A DNA stretch of 64,000 nucleotides from Pleurocapsa sp. PCC 7319 (GTDB lineage: Bacteria > Cyanobacteriota > Cyanobacteriia > Cyanobacteriales > Xenococcaceae). The notes below the pieces were generated by a model that was not told the DNA's origin, searched no databases, and saw only the letters and a program-made list of their open reading frames with translations. Both the position numbers and the translations under genes were made by a program. The stretch covers positions 6,235,322 to 6,299,321 of the forward strand of contig NZ_KB235922.1 of assembly GCF_000332195.1 (NCBI RefSeq), in the 5' to 3' direction. The number at the start of each line of letters is the position of its first letter. Positions within the stretch are counted from its first letter, which is position 1. This document shows, one piece after another, positions 8,566-18,126 of this stretch.

Positions 8566-11151
8566 TCAATCATTGCTTTTCGCCTCTAACTTAGCTAGCC
8601 GACTGGTAAGGTCTTGGTTAGCTTGCTTAAGGCGATCAAGTTCTTGTCGCAACTCTTTGACGGCTTTATCCGATCCCAAGTTTTTTTGGACTTTAGTTAC
8701 AGCTTCCTCTGCACGGCGACGTACTCTACCGTCGGGAGTTTGTGCTGCCAAATCATTGAGAATGCTAATAGCCTGGGCAGTTTGCATCTGTCCTAATGCT
8801 CCAACTACTGCTACTTGGGTTAAGAAAAAAGACTCCCCAGCGATCGCTTCTAATTGTTCTAAAATTTCTCCTAATTTTTCGGGAGTTTGACCAGTGGAAA
8901 CAGTTCCTAAACACCTTATAGCTGCTAGCCTTAAAGCCTGAGGAATACCGGGCTTAGTATATTCGAGGATCATATCAACTGCATCAGGAGAGGTTTTCAT
9001 TTTACTCAACCCTGCGATCGCACCACTGCGGACTACTTCATTCCAGCCAGCCCGTTGTTCCAAAATAGTTTTGAGTAAAGCGATCGCCTCTGGTTGTTTC
9101 GCTTTTAGATTTCCTGCAACCATTCCTCCTAAACTCCGAGCAGCAGTAGCTTCGGCGTAGTAACTAGGATCTCCCTGATTTAGACAGTCTGCAATTATGT
9201 CAAAACTGACAGCAGTTTTAAAGTTGCTTAAGGCATCAATCACAGCTCGGCGTACTCTGGCATCTTGATCTTTTAAACCTTTTTTTAAAGCATCCACAGC
9301 TTGGTTAAGTTTGATTTTGCCCAGTTTTTTGGCTACTTCTACCCGAACTCCCCAGAATGAATCATTGACTAAAGATTCAGATAGGGCTTTGACTGCTTCT
9401 AATCCGCCTTTCTTGGACAACGCCGCCGCCGCATAAATCCGAGAAATGGGATCGGGGTCGTATTTGAGCTGATTTTTTAACTCAGCCACAGAATACTTAA
9501 GAGTAACGGTTTTCAGAAAACTATTACCAACATCAAAACTAACAAAATCAGGTTTGTTTTCTAGAGGGAAGTAAAAGCTTTGTTCTGCTTGATGAATACG
9601 TAGAGGAAATGTTTTGAGTTTGGTATCAGAATTATCTTTAGAGATATAGCCAAAGGCTACAGGTAGTTTCAAATCAAACAAATCTTTGCTGTCACTATCT
9701 TTTTTTGCTTGTTTTTGAGTAACAGTTAATTTCGCCAGATTACTATCCCCATCCCAGGAATAAGCCACTTGATAATCGGGATGACCACCACGAAAAACAT
9801 ACTGATCGAACAAAAACATCAAATTATAACCAGTAGCTTTATCGATCGCTCTTAACAAATCAATCGTTTCTACTGTTTTATGGGCATTGTCCTGAACAAA
9901 GGTCTGAATTGCGCGATCAAATAACTCATCTCCCAAAATTGCCCGAATCATGTGATAAACACAAGCTCCTTTTTCATAGAGGTGTCGGTCATAAAGCTCG
10001 ATCGCTTCACGATAAACATTAGTAACAATGGGACGGCGATAGCGGGAACTATCTTCGCTGATATAGCTACGAGCTTCGTTAAGGAGATAATAGGCAGCAT
10101 CATCCCGACCATATTCTTCTTCTGTCCACAAGACTTCGGCATAGGAAGCCATCCCCTCTTTGATCCAAGCGTGGGACCAGTGCTTAATAACTACTAAATC
10201 ACCAAACCACTGATGAGCTAATTCATGCAGTACTAAACTCTCTGTACGCATATTGTCGATCGCTGCCCGTTCATCTAACAAACATCGATCTGTTAACAGG
10301 GTAGTGGAAGTATTTTCCATCCCACCAAAGATAAAATCATCTACACATACCTGAGCATATTTAGGATAGGGATAAGCATAACCATATTTGGCTGAAAGAT
10401 ACTCCACCATGCGAGGGGTTTTACCCATACTGCGTTTGCCATCGGCTTCCCGTCCTTTTTCCACGTAATACGTTACGGGAATACCTTGCCACTGATCGGC
10501 AATTTCAGCAAAATCTCCTACTGCTAAAGTCATCAAGTAGGTAGGATGAACCTGCTTTTGTGACCAATGGTAAATTACGCCTCCGTCTATTTCCTCTTTA
10601 TTAATTAACTCTCCATTAGAAATTGCCCGCATTCCTGCTGATACTTGTACTCTAATTTCTGAGGTAGCCAATTGACCAGGATAGTCAAAACAGGGAAACC
10701 AAAAACGGGAATCTTCATCTTCTCCTTGAGTCCAAACCTGAGTGGGTTTGTCAGGATAATCTTCATTCGGACCAATAAAGTAAAGTCCTCTTTGAGGATG
10801 ATCTACCGAATAGGCGATCGCTACTTTGAGCACTGCTGAAGTGGTGGGTTGCTGTAGATAAATCTTTATTTGTTCCCCATCATAATCAAAGGGTTGACTT
10901 ATGCCATCAACTAATACTGACTCAATAGCTAGATCTACGGCATCCATAGTTAGTTGCTGGATGCCAGAACGTACAGGAGTAAGAGTAGTAGTACAAGTCC
11001 CTTTAAAACTTTGATTAGAGATATCTAATATTAAATCGAGCAAAATATGATTGACTTGTCCCGGGCGGTCTGGATTGTAGTGAGGTTTCGCCCCTGGAAG
11101 TTCAAAAGATTTGCGATCGCTTTCCTCGACATCAAAATATAAGTGAGACAT
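8566..11151 (-). CDS. pepN: M1 family metallo-aminopeptidase with HEAT repeats
   Basis: A zinc aminopeptidase that removes N-terminal residues from peptides in the cytoplasm. The N-terminal beta domain is followed by the exopeptidase motif GGMEN at residues 276-280 and the zinc motif HELAH at 309-313, with the third zinc ligand Glu in WIKEGMASYAE. The C-terminal third (from about residue 570) is a series of HEAT-like repeats such as ARVRRAVIDALSNF and WGVRVEVAKKLG. A coiled-coil tail (about 830-855, LRQELDRLKQANQDLTSRLA) follows. The 861 residues fit the cyanobacterial type of M1 protein. No neighbour suggests a special role. Confidence 0.92.
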   Translation of the reverse strand: MSHLYFDVEESDRKSFELPGAKPHYNPDRPGQVNHILLDLILDISNQSFKGTCTTTLTPVRSGIQQLTMDAVDLAIESVLVDGISQPFDYDGEQIKIYLQQPTTSAVLKVAIAYSVDHPQRGLYFIGPNEDYPDKPTQVWTQGEDEDSRFWFPCFDYPGQLATSEIRVQVSAGMRAISNGELINKEEIDGGVIYHWSQKQVHPTYLMTLAVGDFAEIADQWQGIPVTYYVEKGREADGKRSMGKTPRMVEYLSAKYGYAYPYPKYAQVCVDDFIFGGMENTSTTLLTDRCLLDERAAIDNMRTESLVLHELAHQWFGDLVVIKHWSHAWIKEGMASYAEVLWTEEEYGRDDAAYYLLNEARSYISEDSSRYRRPIVTNVYREAIELYDRHLYEKGACVYHMIRAILGDELFDRAIQTFVQDNAHKTVETIDLLRAIDKATGYNLMFLFDQYVFRGGHPDYQVAYSWDGDSNLAKLTVTQKQAKKDSDSKDLFDLKLPVAFGYISKDNSDTKLKTFPLRIHQAEQSFYFPLENKPDFVSFDVGNSFLKTVTLKYSVAELKNQLKYDPDPISRIYAAAALSKKGGLEAVKALSESLVNDSFWGVRVEVAKKLGKIKLNQAVDALKKGLKDQDARVRRAVIDALSNFKTAVSFDIIADCLNQGDPSYYAEATAARSLGGMVAGNLKAKQPEAIALLKTILEQRAGWNEVVRSGAIAGLSKMKTSPDAVDMILEYTKPGIPQALRLAAIRCLGTVSTGQTPEKLGEILEQLEAIAGESFFLTQVAVVGALGQMQTAQAISILNDLAAQTPDGRVRRRAEEAVTKVQKNLGSDKAVKELRQELDRLKQANQDLTSRLAKLEAKSND

Positions 11152-11265
11152 AAATTAATTAGATAATTGCAATTTACGGTTATTGATTAGGGTATCTAAT
11201 CCAGCAAAATTTAACTTGAATATTATGCTTTTGTTTACTGGGTAATAGCTTAGAGAGCAGCATAA

Positions 11266-11697
11266 TTAACCAAAATATTCTCGATTTAAAGCCTGTTCTA
11301 AAGTAATAATCGCATCTTCTGGAAGTAAAAAGTATCCACTGACTGTTTCTTTAGCATCAACCAATTCCTTCTCAAAAATTGAAGCTAAATAATTCTTAAG
11401 GCTAGGGCTTTCTTCTAACAACTCTCGTATTTTCTTACGGAAAGCACGAATCTCGATTTTCCACCCATTGGCACATCTTTCTTTTTCCGTTTCCCAATAA
11501 CGCAATTTAAGCAGATGCTCTAGAAGCCTTCCTAAGTTACTTCTTAATGCCCTTTTGTCGCTTCTGCCCATATCTTCGATTTCTTCTAGCAAATTTGCCC
11601 AATCTAAAGTCTCAGTGTCTTTGTTTTTAAGGGCGATCGCCTGTTGCTCAAGCCATAAGTTAAAATCGCGATCGTGTAAATCTTGAATCATCTCCAA
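11266..11697 (-). CDS. DUF29 family protein
   Basis: A 143-residue protein of the DUF29 family, which is much expanded in cyanobacteria and has no known function. The N-terminal DRDFNLWLEQQAIALKN, the LDWANLLEEIEDMGRSDKR block and RLLEHLLKLRYW are hallmarks. It is highly charged and all-helical, with no signal peptide. It is a single gene between the aminopeptidase and clpP, all on the minus strand. A hairpin lies between it and clpP. Confidence 0.88.
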   Translation of the reverse strand: MEMIQDLHDRDFNLWLEQQAIALKNKDTETLDWANLLEEIEDMGRSDKRALRSNLGRLLEHLLKLRYWETEKERCANGWKIEIRAFRKKIRELLEESPSLKNYLASIFEKELVDAKETVSGYFLLPEDAIITLEQALNREYFG

Positions 11698-11768
11698 ATA
11701 TCAAGCTCAATTTCCTAATCTTGCTTTTGCTTTTATATTAATTCTTGGTCGCAAGTCTAATAAGTAAA

Positions 11769-11798
11769 ATACCCGAGGTATCATTACCTTTCGGGTAT
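11769..11798 (-). terminator. hairpin downstream of clpP, possible terminator
   Basis: ATACCCGA at 11769-11776 pairs perfectly with TCGGGTAT at 11791-11798, and GGTA/TACC extend the stem inside. On the minus strand the hairpin is followed by ATTTTACTTATT, which is only a weak U-tract. It stands between clpP and the DUF29 gene. Confidence 0.45.
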
Positions 11799-11880
11799 CA
11801 ACTGACGTTAATTACATTATGCTTTACTTGGATGTTACACAATAAATCAGTTTACTTGATCTTGAATTGCTAGATAAATA

Positions 11881-12489
11881 TTAACTAACGGGTTGGGGAG
11901 GGTTACTGGCAGAAGGACGACGGGCAATCACCTGATCTATCAAGCCATATTCTTTGGATTCTTCCGCAGACATAAAGAAATCTCTTTCGGTATCTTCCTC
12001 AATTTTAGATAGGGGTTGTCCCGTATGATCGGCTAAATGTTGATTGAGTTTTTGTTTGAGATAGAGAATTTCTTTGGCTTGAATTTCGATATCTGTTGCT
12101 TGTCCCTGTGCTCCACCTAGAGGTTGGTGAATCATGATACGCGAGTTAGGAAGACTCATGCGCTTGCCTTTTTCCCCAGCACTGAGCAAGAAAGCTCCCA
12201 TACTAGCTGCCAACCCGATACAGATTGTACAGACATCAGGGCGAATTTGATTCATGGTATCAAACATACCCATGCCTGCGGATACTGAACCACCAGGGGA
12301 GTTGATATAAAGATAAATATCTTTTTCTGGGTCTTCTGCTTCTAGAAATAGTAGTTGAGCAACAACTAAGTTAGCAATTTCATCGGTGACTTGTTGTCCT
12401 AGGAAGACAATTCTTTCTCGCAATAAACGGGAATAGATATCAAAGGCGCGATCGCCGCGACCTGAACTTTCAATAACTGTAGGAATCAT
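11881..12489 (-). CDS. clpP: ATP-dependent Clp protease proteolytic subunit
   Basis: The serine-peptidase subunit of the Clp chamber. It degrades proteins fed by ClpC or ClpX in the cytoplasm. The catalytic triad is visible: Ser96 in GLAASMGAF, His121 in [10 protein letters not shown] and Asp170 in DTERDFFM. The 202 residues and the N-terminal [23 protein letters not shown] fit a cyanobacterial paralogue with an intact triad, not ClpR. Cyanobacteria keep several clpP copies; which number this one carries cannot be decided here. No clpX or clpR lies next to it. Confidence 0.95.
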   Translation of the reverse strand: MIPTVIESSGRGDRAFDIYSRLLRERIVFLGQQVTDEIANLVVAQLLFLEAEDPEKDIYLYINSPGGSVSAGMGMFDTMNQIRPDVCTICIGLAASMGAFLLSAGEKGKRMSLPNSRIMIHQPLGGAQGQATDIEIQAKEILYLKQKLNQHLADHTGQPLSKIEEDTERDFFMSAEESKEYGLIDQVIARRPSASNPPQPVS

Positions 12490-12684
12490 GCAGCTATGCC
12501 TTATTTATGTTTATCTGATTGTAGCTATTTTAAAGGATCAAGGAGTTCTGATGAGGGCTGAAACAAGGGGGGAAATCACCAATGTCAAGTCATCAGTTAT
12601 CAGCTATCGATAGTTAGCTTAATTGACCAGTGCCCTTCAGTTAAGCAATACCGTTTTAAATTTAAAAGACAACAGATCGTTTGT

Positions 12685-12712
12685 GTAGGGGCGCATGGCA
12701 ATGCGCCCTTAC
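12685..12712. repeat. GTAGGGGCG palindromic repeat, intergenic copy
   Basis: GTAGGGGCGCATGGCAATGC followed by GCCCTTAC. The stem GGGCGCAT/ATGCGCCC is perfect with a four-base loop. The same family is at 47795-47820 and, inside nifJ, at 42093-42116 and 43900-43922. Confidence 0.75.
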
Positions 12713-12740
12713 GATCAATGTGTAGTCAAAGCTATTCAAT

Positions 12741-13718
12741 TTAGTATAAAGCATTAATTTCATCTGGATCGGGTTGAGCAGCGATCGCTCCCAATTTAGT
12801 CGTAGTTAAACTACCTACAGTACAGGCGTATTTAACGATATCTTCTGCTGTTTGAGAATTTGACAGTTGCTCGATGCCATAGCAACACAACTGATGAATA
12901 AAGCCTGCCAGAAAAGCGTCTCCTGCACCAGTAGTATCTTTGACAATAACTTTAATTGGCTCGACTACTCCTTCATTCTTTCTCAAACAATAACTAACCT
13001 GAGCATCACCGTTGCTGACTAAAACACCTTCAATTGAAGCAAGACGATCGCAAATCTCTCCAGCATCGGCAGTATTAAACAACCACCGAGCTTCTTCTTG
13101 CGCTAGCTTGAGAAAATCAACATACTGCCAAAGCTCTTGAATCAATGGTAAAGCTCGATCTGGATCGAGCCAAAACATTGGTCGCCAGTTAACGTCTAAA
13201 ACAATCTTTAAATTGTTTTCTACAGCTAACTCTAAGGCACGAAATATTGCAGCTTTAGCTTGATGATAGGCTAACTCTAGAGTCCCTAAAACCAAATATT
13301 CCGCTTCTTGAAATAGTTCAGTCGGTAACAAATCTTTGTTTAAATAAGCATCAGCAAATCGATCGGCTTGTCGCTCGCCGAAACCAGCAAAAGTGCGATC
13401 GCCTTGCTTAGAACGGGTAACGTATACTTTTCTGGTAGGTGCTTGTTCGTCATATTGAATACCCGAAATATCTACTCCAATTGATTCTAGGAGTTGAACC
13501 AATTGTTCTCCCTGCGGGTCTTTGCCCACACGACCAATAAACGCTGAAGGAGTTCCCAACTTTGCTAAGGCACAAGCAACATTTGCTGGTGCGCCTCCTG
13601 GATAATCAGTCCAAGATGTAACTTCCGATATTGTTTTGCCAGCTTGGTCAGCAAGACAATCGAACAATATTTCCCCAAGACAAATAACTTTTATCGGGCG
13701 ATTTGCTGTTGCCATCAT
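12741..13718 (-). CDS. fructokinase-like PfkB family sugar kinase
   Basis: Phosphorylates a sugar, most likely fructose to fructose 6-phosphate. Ribokinase/PfkB signatures are clear: GGAPANVACALAKLG near the N-terminus and DTTGAGDAFLAGF with the catalytic Asp near the C-terminus. The frame stays open further upstream to 13838, but that would overlap the porin stop codon. Starting at the double ATG at 13718/13715 (MMATANRPIKVICLGE) gives 326 residues, the normal length. The location downstream of the porin, mannitol dehydrogenase and polyol transporter suggests that it takes the fructose made from mannitol or sorbitol into central metabolism. Confidence 0.88.
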   Translation of the reverse strand: MMATANRPIKVICLGEILFDCLADQAGKTISEVTSWTDYPGGAPANVACALAKLGTPSAFIGRVGKDPQGEQLVQLLESIGVDISGIQYDEQAPTRKVYVTRSKQGDRTFAGFGERQADRFADAYLNKDLLPTELFQEAEYLVLGTLELAYHQAKAAIFRALELAVENNLKIVLDVNWRPMFWLDPDRALPLIQELWQYVDFLKLAQEEARWLFNTADAGEICDRLASIEGVLVSNGDAQVSYCLRKNEGVVEPIKVIVKDTTGAGDAFLAGFIHQLCCYGIEQLSNSQTAEDIVKYACTVGSLTTTKLGAIAAQPDPDEINALY

Positions 13719-13752
13719 AAATCTTAGTTCCGTTTTACTACGAGTATTTAAA

Positions 13753-15405
13753 TTAGAAATTAAAGGTGGTACGCAATACTCCCACATACTGCGTATCGTT
13801 ATCACTATTATTCTCTGGATTAAAAATTGCCCAAACACCTGGAGTTACTGAGATATTGTCGTTAACTCGCAAGCGATAAAATGCTTCAACGTGGTAGGCA
13901 TTGTCATTCTCTTCACGAACGTCGCTGGAGGTAACGTGGGGTGGCACGCCGAAGATGATTCCTGGTAGATTGCCCTCGCCTCCAAGATCGGGGAAAGAAA
14001 GACCGACCGCTCCATACCAAGCATTAGCACTATCACCCGCGTTAACTAAAAGAGCGTCTGTTCCACCCAAACCATCAGAAATGTCACTTAAGCCAGAGTC
14101 CTTCGCATTTGCCCAGATATAGCCACCCCAGCCGTGGATTTGGAAATTATCAGAGAAGCGATAGAATCCCTGCCCAGCGACGATATTGTTGGAAGTGGCA
14201 ATACTATTTCCGAAGGGAGATGCTGATAGAGCGCTACCCGTTCCCCCAGTAAGATTGACTCCCCCGTCAGGAGTATAACCATGAGAATATGCCAAACCCG
14301 CGCCTGCGCGATCGCCTAAATATACTAAATGTGCCAGGGCATTGTAACCGCCGTTGAATAAACCGTTTTCCTGTAAGGGAGAATCGGGGTTGTCTGCCAA
14401 ATAACCAATGGTTAAGGTCAACTCATCAGAAAACTTCCAATTAGCACCTACACCACCACCACCTCGGCGGAAAATCGGATCGTAAGCACCAAACAACGAA
14501 GGAACACCGTTGCCGTCATCGGCAATTACGGCAGGAGTCACAGTAGTTGTAATATCGGTATAGCCGATACCAACTGGACCTACAGCAAAGGATAGGGAAT
14601 CACTGACGGGAAAATAGTAACGGATATGGGGAACACTAAGCTCATTAACTTTATTATCATCGAAATTGAGACGGGTCATTCCCGTACCCGTGGCTAAACC
14701 AATTTTACTATTGTTATCTTCATCAAAAAAGTTACCAAATTGCATGCGTACTCGCAGTAAGTCTTCTCCTGTAAAGCTGCTTTCAAAATTAAGACGACCA
14801 CGATAGGCGAAGAAGGTTTCGGTTGGATCTTCGTCACCACCAACTCCATTACCAAAGCTATCGGTAACGGCAGTGATAACCTCAGCCACAAGTCTGGTCG
14901 TAGTCGAAAACTGATTGTCTTCCAAGACTGCAGTACGTGCCTCTATGTTATCTACTCGTCCTTGTAAAGTAGCTAGCTCGGTGCTAAAGTCTGCCTCCAA
15001 TCTTTGTAACATGCTCAAGTCTTCTGGGTCGATCCGATTGATATTGTCAGCAACCAATTGACTAATTTGATTCAGACAGGCATTCAAACTGGCAGCAAAC
15101 TCGTAACGAGTCAAAGGGCGATCGCCACGAAAGGTATTATCGGGATAACCTGATATGCAACCATAACGCTGCACCAGCGATTGTAATGCTTCATAAGCCC
15201 AGTCAGTCGGCTTTACGTCCGATAGCTGTCTGACGGAGGGAACTTGCCCTAAAGAACTATCTTTATCTTTTAGTAGAAAAGAATCTTCCGATGGTGCTGC
15301 CAAGGCTACTGAGGGAAGTAATAGAACCATAAAAGAACTGGATAACAGACTTTTCAAGATTAAATTATTTGAATGGCGTGACTGATGTTCTTGATAAATA
15401 GTCAT
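13753..15405 (-). CDS. SLH-domain OprB-type carbohydrate porin
   Basis: A cyanobacterial outer-membrane channel. The start at 15405 (MTIYQEHQSRH) is preferred over 15450 because GGAG lies about 11 bases before it. A signal peptide follows (SSSFMVLLLPSVALA). Residues about 55-115 hold one SLH domain that binds the cell wall (DWAYEALQSLVQRYG, GYPDNTFRGDRPLTRYEFA). Then come a coiled-coil stretch (LQRLEADFSTELATLQGR) and an OprB beta barrel ending in the C-terminal aromatic LRTTFNF. These proteins carry sugars or inorganic solutes. The polyol locus context suggests sugar or polyol entry here. A decayed copy of its 3' end lies at 1538-1609. Confidence 0.9.
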   Translation of the reverse strand: MTIYQEHQSRHSNNLILKSLLSSSFMVLLLPSVALAAPSEDSFLLKDKDSSLGQVPSVRQLSDVKPTDWAYEALQSLVQRYGCISGYPDNTFRGDRPLTRYEFAASLNACLNQISQLVADNINRIDPEDLSMLQRLEADFSTELATLQGRVDNIEARTAVLEDNQFSTTTRLVAEVITAVTDSFGNGVGGDEDPTETFFAYRGRLNFESSFTGEDLLRVRMQFGNFFDEDNNSKIGLATGTGMTRLNFDDNKVNELSVPHIRYYFPVSDSLSFAVGPVGIGYTDITTTVTPAVIADDGNGVPSLFGAYDPIFRRGGGGVGANWKFSDELTLTIGYLADNPDSPLQENGLFNGGYNALAHLVYLGDRAGAGLAYSHGYTPDGGVNLTGGTGSALSASPFGNSIATSNNIVAGQGFYRFSDNFQIHGWGGYIWANAKDSGLSDISDGLGGTDALLVNAGDSANAWYGAVGLSFPDLGGEGNLPGIIFGVPPHVTSSDVREENDNAYHVEAFYRLRVNDNISVTPGVWAIFNPENNSDNDTQYVGVLRTTFNF

Positions 15406-15504
15406 GATTTTATTCTCCAAAAATAGATAGATTTTGTTATTTATTTGCAATAGAAAATAGAAGCAAATTGATTAAACATTTGCTAAATAAACTTGAGTTT
15501 TTTC

Positions 15505-15688
15505 TTAGCCTTTAGCCTTTAGCCTTTAGCTTTGGATTTCGTGTCCTCTCTTCTATTACGTAGTAATAAAGAGTCTCAATTAATTAGTAGTTCGGGCGGT
15601 CAACATTTGAAACAAGCCCCCGCTCTTCCGCCCTCAAAATTTACGGGTTTATTAGCTAATGGCTAACAGCTAATAGCTAAAGGCTTTT
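15505..15688. repeat. heptamer-armed element with a structured core (porin upstream region)
   Basis: The left arm 15505-15532 is TTAGCCTTTAGCC-type heptamers and the right arm 15653-15688 is the inverted form (AGCTAATGGCTAAC...). The core has two strong hairpins. CTCTT-TATTAC at 15548-15559 pairs with GTAATA-AAGAG at 15563-15573 with one bulged C, and GGGCGG at 15594-15599 pairs with CCGCCC at 15628-15633. The core differs from those at 36.0 and 55.8 kb. The block fills the region upstream of the porin start, so it may be part of its leader. Confidence 0.6.
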
Positions 15689-16330
15689 TTAAGAACCTAG
15701 TAACTCTCCAAAGAATCCCAGTAATAAAAGCAATAAACTAGCTATCTTTAATAAGCGATCAAGAGAAGGATGTTCGAGGAGATGTGCCAGGGGTCGAAGC
15801 AAAATAGAATTAATTGTAAGACCTAGCAAAGCTACTGTGACAATTGCTAAAACGGTAAATAAAGGAGCGATAGATACTAATAAACATCCAAAGATAAATA
15901 TAGCTTCAACTAAGAAGAACCAATTAAAAATATGTAATTCTGCTAAGAATACAGTAAATACAGTTAACAAAAAACAGATCGCATAATTGAGAATATTCAA
16001 TTGAAAAAATTTATTTTTCGATTCTTTATTGGTAGAATCTCTCGTATAGTCTTTCATAATTGTTTGACGAAAGATTACGACGTACCAAGCAAAACAGCGT
16101 TTGAGAAACTGAATCAGGGTCTTGGGCGAATTTGTGCTTTGTAGAGATGTACCAAATTTGCGAATTTTCTCGGGTCCAATAATATCGGCAACGATAGTAG
16201 TTGCTCCTAAAAACTGCATCACCTTGCCAATTCTCTCCCACCAAAAGATACTTATGCCCCAAAGTATTGCATCGGCAGGTAGGTTATCGGATAACCAAAG
16301 TTTCCAGGTTTCGCTAAGAGTAATTTCCAT
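15689..16330 (-). CDS. hypothetical integral membrane protein
   Basis: A 213-residue protein I do not recognise. The first half has one weakly hydrophobic segment (AILWGISIFWW) and a soluble, basic middle part. The second half holds three or four strong membrane spans: LNILNYAICFLLTVFTVFLA, FNWFFLVEAIFIFGCLL, APLFTVLAIVTVALLGL and LLKIASLLLLLLGFFGELLG. It lies within the polyol locus on the same strand between the mannitol dehydrogenase gene and the porin, flanked on both sides by heptamer-type repeats. It may be a passenger of those repeats rather than part of the pathway. Confidence 0.6.
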   Translation of the reverse strand: MEITLSETWKLWLSDNLPADAILWGISIFWWERIGKVMQFLGATTIVADIIGPEKIRKFGTSLQSTNSPKTLIQFLKRCFAWYVVIFRQTIMKDYTRDSTNKESKNKFFQLNILNYAICFLLTVFTVFLAELHIFNWFFLVEAIFIFGCLLVSIAPLFTVLAIVTVALLGLTINSILLRPLAHLLEHPSLDRLLKIASLLLLLLGFFGELLGS

Positions 16331-16548
16331 TTGTTGACCGCTTCGCGGTAGCCGTTAGCTTTTAGCCCTTCGGGAGCGGGCGCGTTCCCTTGCGTCTTAC
16401 GCCGTCAAACAAGGATACCGCTTCGCATAACGCGGGGTCGCCCTTACTTTTAGCTTTTAGCTGTAGGCGAAGTTCATATCAGATTTCGGACATCTGTGCA
16501 ATCGCTCGTGAAATTGTCAGAGCTTTAGTCTCGATCGCATTATTTCAT
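16331..16548. repeat. repeat-rich spacer with heptamer fragments and GC-rich palindromes
   Basis: It contains GTTAGCTTTTAGCCC near 16355 and CTTTTAGCTTTTAGCTG near 16448, both in the same orientation, around a GC-rich segment with ACCGCTTCGCGGT and GGGAGCGGGCGCGTTCCC palindromes. No gene was found. The composition is unlike the flanking genes and suggests layered insertion of small repeats. Confidence 0.55.
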
Positions 16549-18126
16549 TTATTTATCCTCCAATATTGATAATTTGAGGGACTTTTCTAAGAATTGCAAT
16601 AGGGCTACGTTTGTTCCCAAGCGATCGATTTCGCTCCTGTATTCGGTTACAGCCCGAACAAAACGCGGGGATTGAGTGAGGTCGCCAAACACTTCCTCTA
16701 TATCCAGTAAGGGTTGGGGATTTGAGCCAGCTACACGAGCGCGTTCTGTAAGAAGATCTGCTCTAGAATCTTCGATAGTTAGAGGCTGACCTTGCTCATC
16801 AGTACCTTTTAGGCAGCGAAACCAAAGGGCGATGGTAAAGCTTAAGTAATCTATCGAACCATCTTGTTCTAGCTGATCGCGTAGGCTACCAAAGATAAAC
16901 TTAGGCAGTTTGTCAGAGCTATTGAGACAAAGACGGGATAGGCGATCGCTAACTTTAGGATTGGCAAATCGCTCGATTAGGGTTTGTTTGTATTCCTTAA
17001 TGTCCACACCTGGCAGGGGTGAGAGAGTGGGTGTTACCTCATCCATTAAGCCTGCAATAGCCCGTCGGATCGGTTCGTAGTTCATGGCTTCTGAGGTATA
17101 GGTATAGCCCAGCAGCGAACCTAAATAGCCTAATAACGAATGACCCGCATTGAGCAATCGCAGCTTCGCCAGTTCGTAGGGATGAACATCATCGGTCATT
17201 TGTATGCCGACAGCTTCCCAGTTGGGTCGTCCCGCACAGAATTTATCCTCAATCACCCACTGATTAAAGGGTTCGGCTACCACGGGCCAAGCATCGTCAA
17301 TGCCAAAGCGATCGCGCACCAATTGGATCTCGGCGGGAGTAGTGGCAGGGGTAATGCGATCGACCATGCTGTTAGGAAATGCCACGTTACGCTCGATCCA
17401 CTCTCCCAAATCTGGATTTTGCAGCTTGGCAAAGGCGGTCAGCATTTTACCGAGAACCCTGCCGTTGCCCTGGACATTATCGCAGGATAAGACGGTGAAA
17501 GGCGGCAAGCCATTTTGTCGTCGTTGTTTCAGGGCAGCGGTTAGGAAGCCATACACCCCTTTCGGGCGATCGGGATGCTGTAAGTCATGCTGGATAGTGG
17601 GATGTTGGGCATCGAACTCGCCAGTACCTTCAATTACAAAGTAACCTCCTTCGGTAATAGTTAGAGTAACAATTTTGCACTCCTCCCCTGCTAGGACATC
17701 TATCACAGCCTGGGGGTTTTCTGGTGCCATTAAATATCGGGTAATCGAGCCGATAATTCGGGCAGTGTCTTGCTCTGGAGAACGTTCGATCAAAGTGTAC
17801 AGACAGTCTTGAGTCTGCAAAATATCTCGCTTGTTCTTATCGTTTGACAAACCAACACCACAGATACCCCAGGTGCTTCCCTGGTTGTCGTTCCCTCGTT
17901 GCTCGTGTTCGATATATTCGTCTAAATAGAGAGCTTGGTGGGCGCGATGAAAACCGCCTACGCCGATATGAACAATGCCATTTGTCACCGCATTACGATC
18001 GTACTGAGGGATGCGAGCCTGCTCAGACAGTTGCGAGAGATTGCTCTGATTAAGAGGAATAGCGGTCTTTGTCGATTGTTTGTTCGATTGAGTTGGGGAA
18101 TGGTTGGATGGGGCGAAGCTGCTCAT
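16549..18126 (-). CDS. mannitol 2-dehydrogenase family (long-chain polyol dehydrogenase)
   Basis: An NAD-dependent enzyme that would oxidise D-mannitol to D-fructose (fructuronate reductase is the alternative within the family). The N-terminal NAD-binding motif GIVHIGVGGFHRAHQALYLDEY is clear at residues about 50-70. The catalytic K-x4-N-x2-H motif is seen in KLRLLNAGH. The 525 residues slightly exceed the usual 490 because of a polar Ser/Asn/Gln-rich N-terminal extension. That extension overlaps the 3' end of the upstream ATPase gene by 77 bases, so translation may be coupled. Gene order (importer, dehydrogenase, fructokinase) matches mannitol or sorbitol catabolism of rhizobial smo/mtl loci. 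Confidence 0.88.
   Translation of the reverse strand: MSSFAPSNHSPTQSNKQSTKTAIPLNQSNLSQLSEQARIPQYDRNAVTNGIVHIGVGGFHRAHQALYLDEYIEHEQRGNDNQGSTWGICGVGLSNDKNKRDILQTQDCLYTLIERSPEQDTARIIGSITRYLMAPENPQAVIDVLAGEECKIVTLTITEGGYFVIEGTGEFDAQHPTIQHDLQHPDRPKGVYGFLTAALKQRRQNGLPPFTVLSCDNVQGNGRVLGKMLTAFAKLQNPDLGEWIERNVAFPNSMVDRITPATTPAEIQLVRDRFGIDDAWPVVAEPFNQWVIEDKFCAGRPNWEAVGIQMTDDVHPYELAKLRLLNAGHSLLGYLGSLLGYTYTSEAMNYEPIRRAIAGLMDEVTPTLSPLPGVDIKEYKQTLIERFANPKVSDRLSRLCLNSSDKLPKFIFGSLRDQLEQDGSIDYLSFTIALWFRCLKGTDEQGQPLTIEDSRADLLTERARVAGSNPQPLLDIEEVFGDLTQSPRFVRAVTEYRSEIDRLGTNVALLQFLEKSLKLSILEDK

Noticed and set aside
13719-13838. N-terminal extension of the fructokinase
   Set aside because: It would overlap the porin stop and add 40 residues unlike the PfkB family; the double ATG at 13718 fits the family start.
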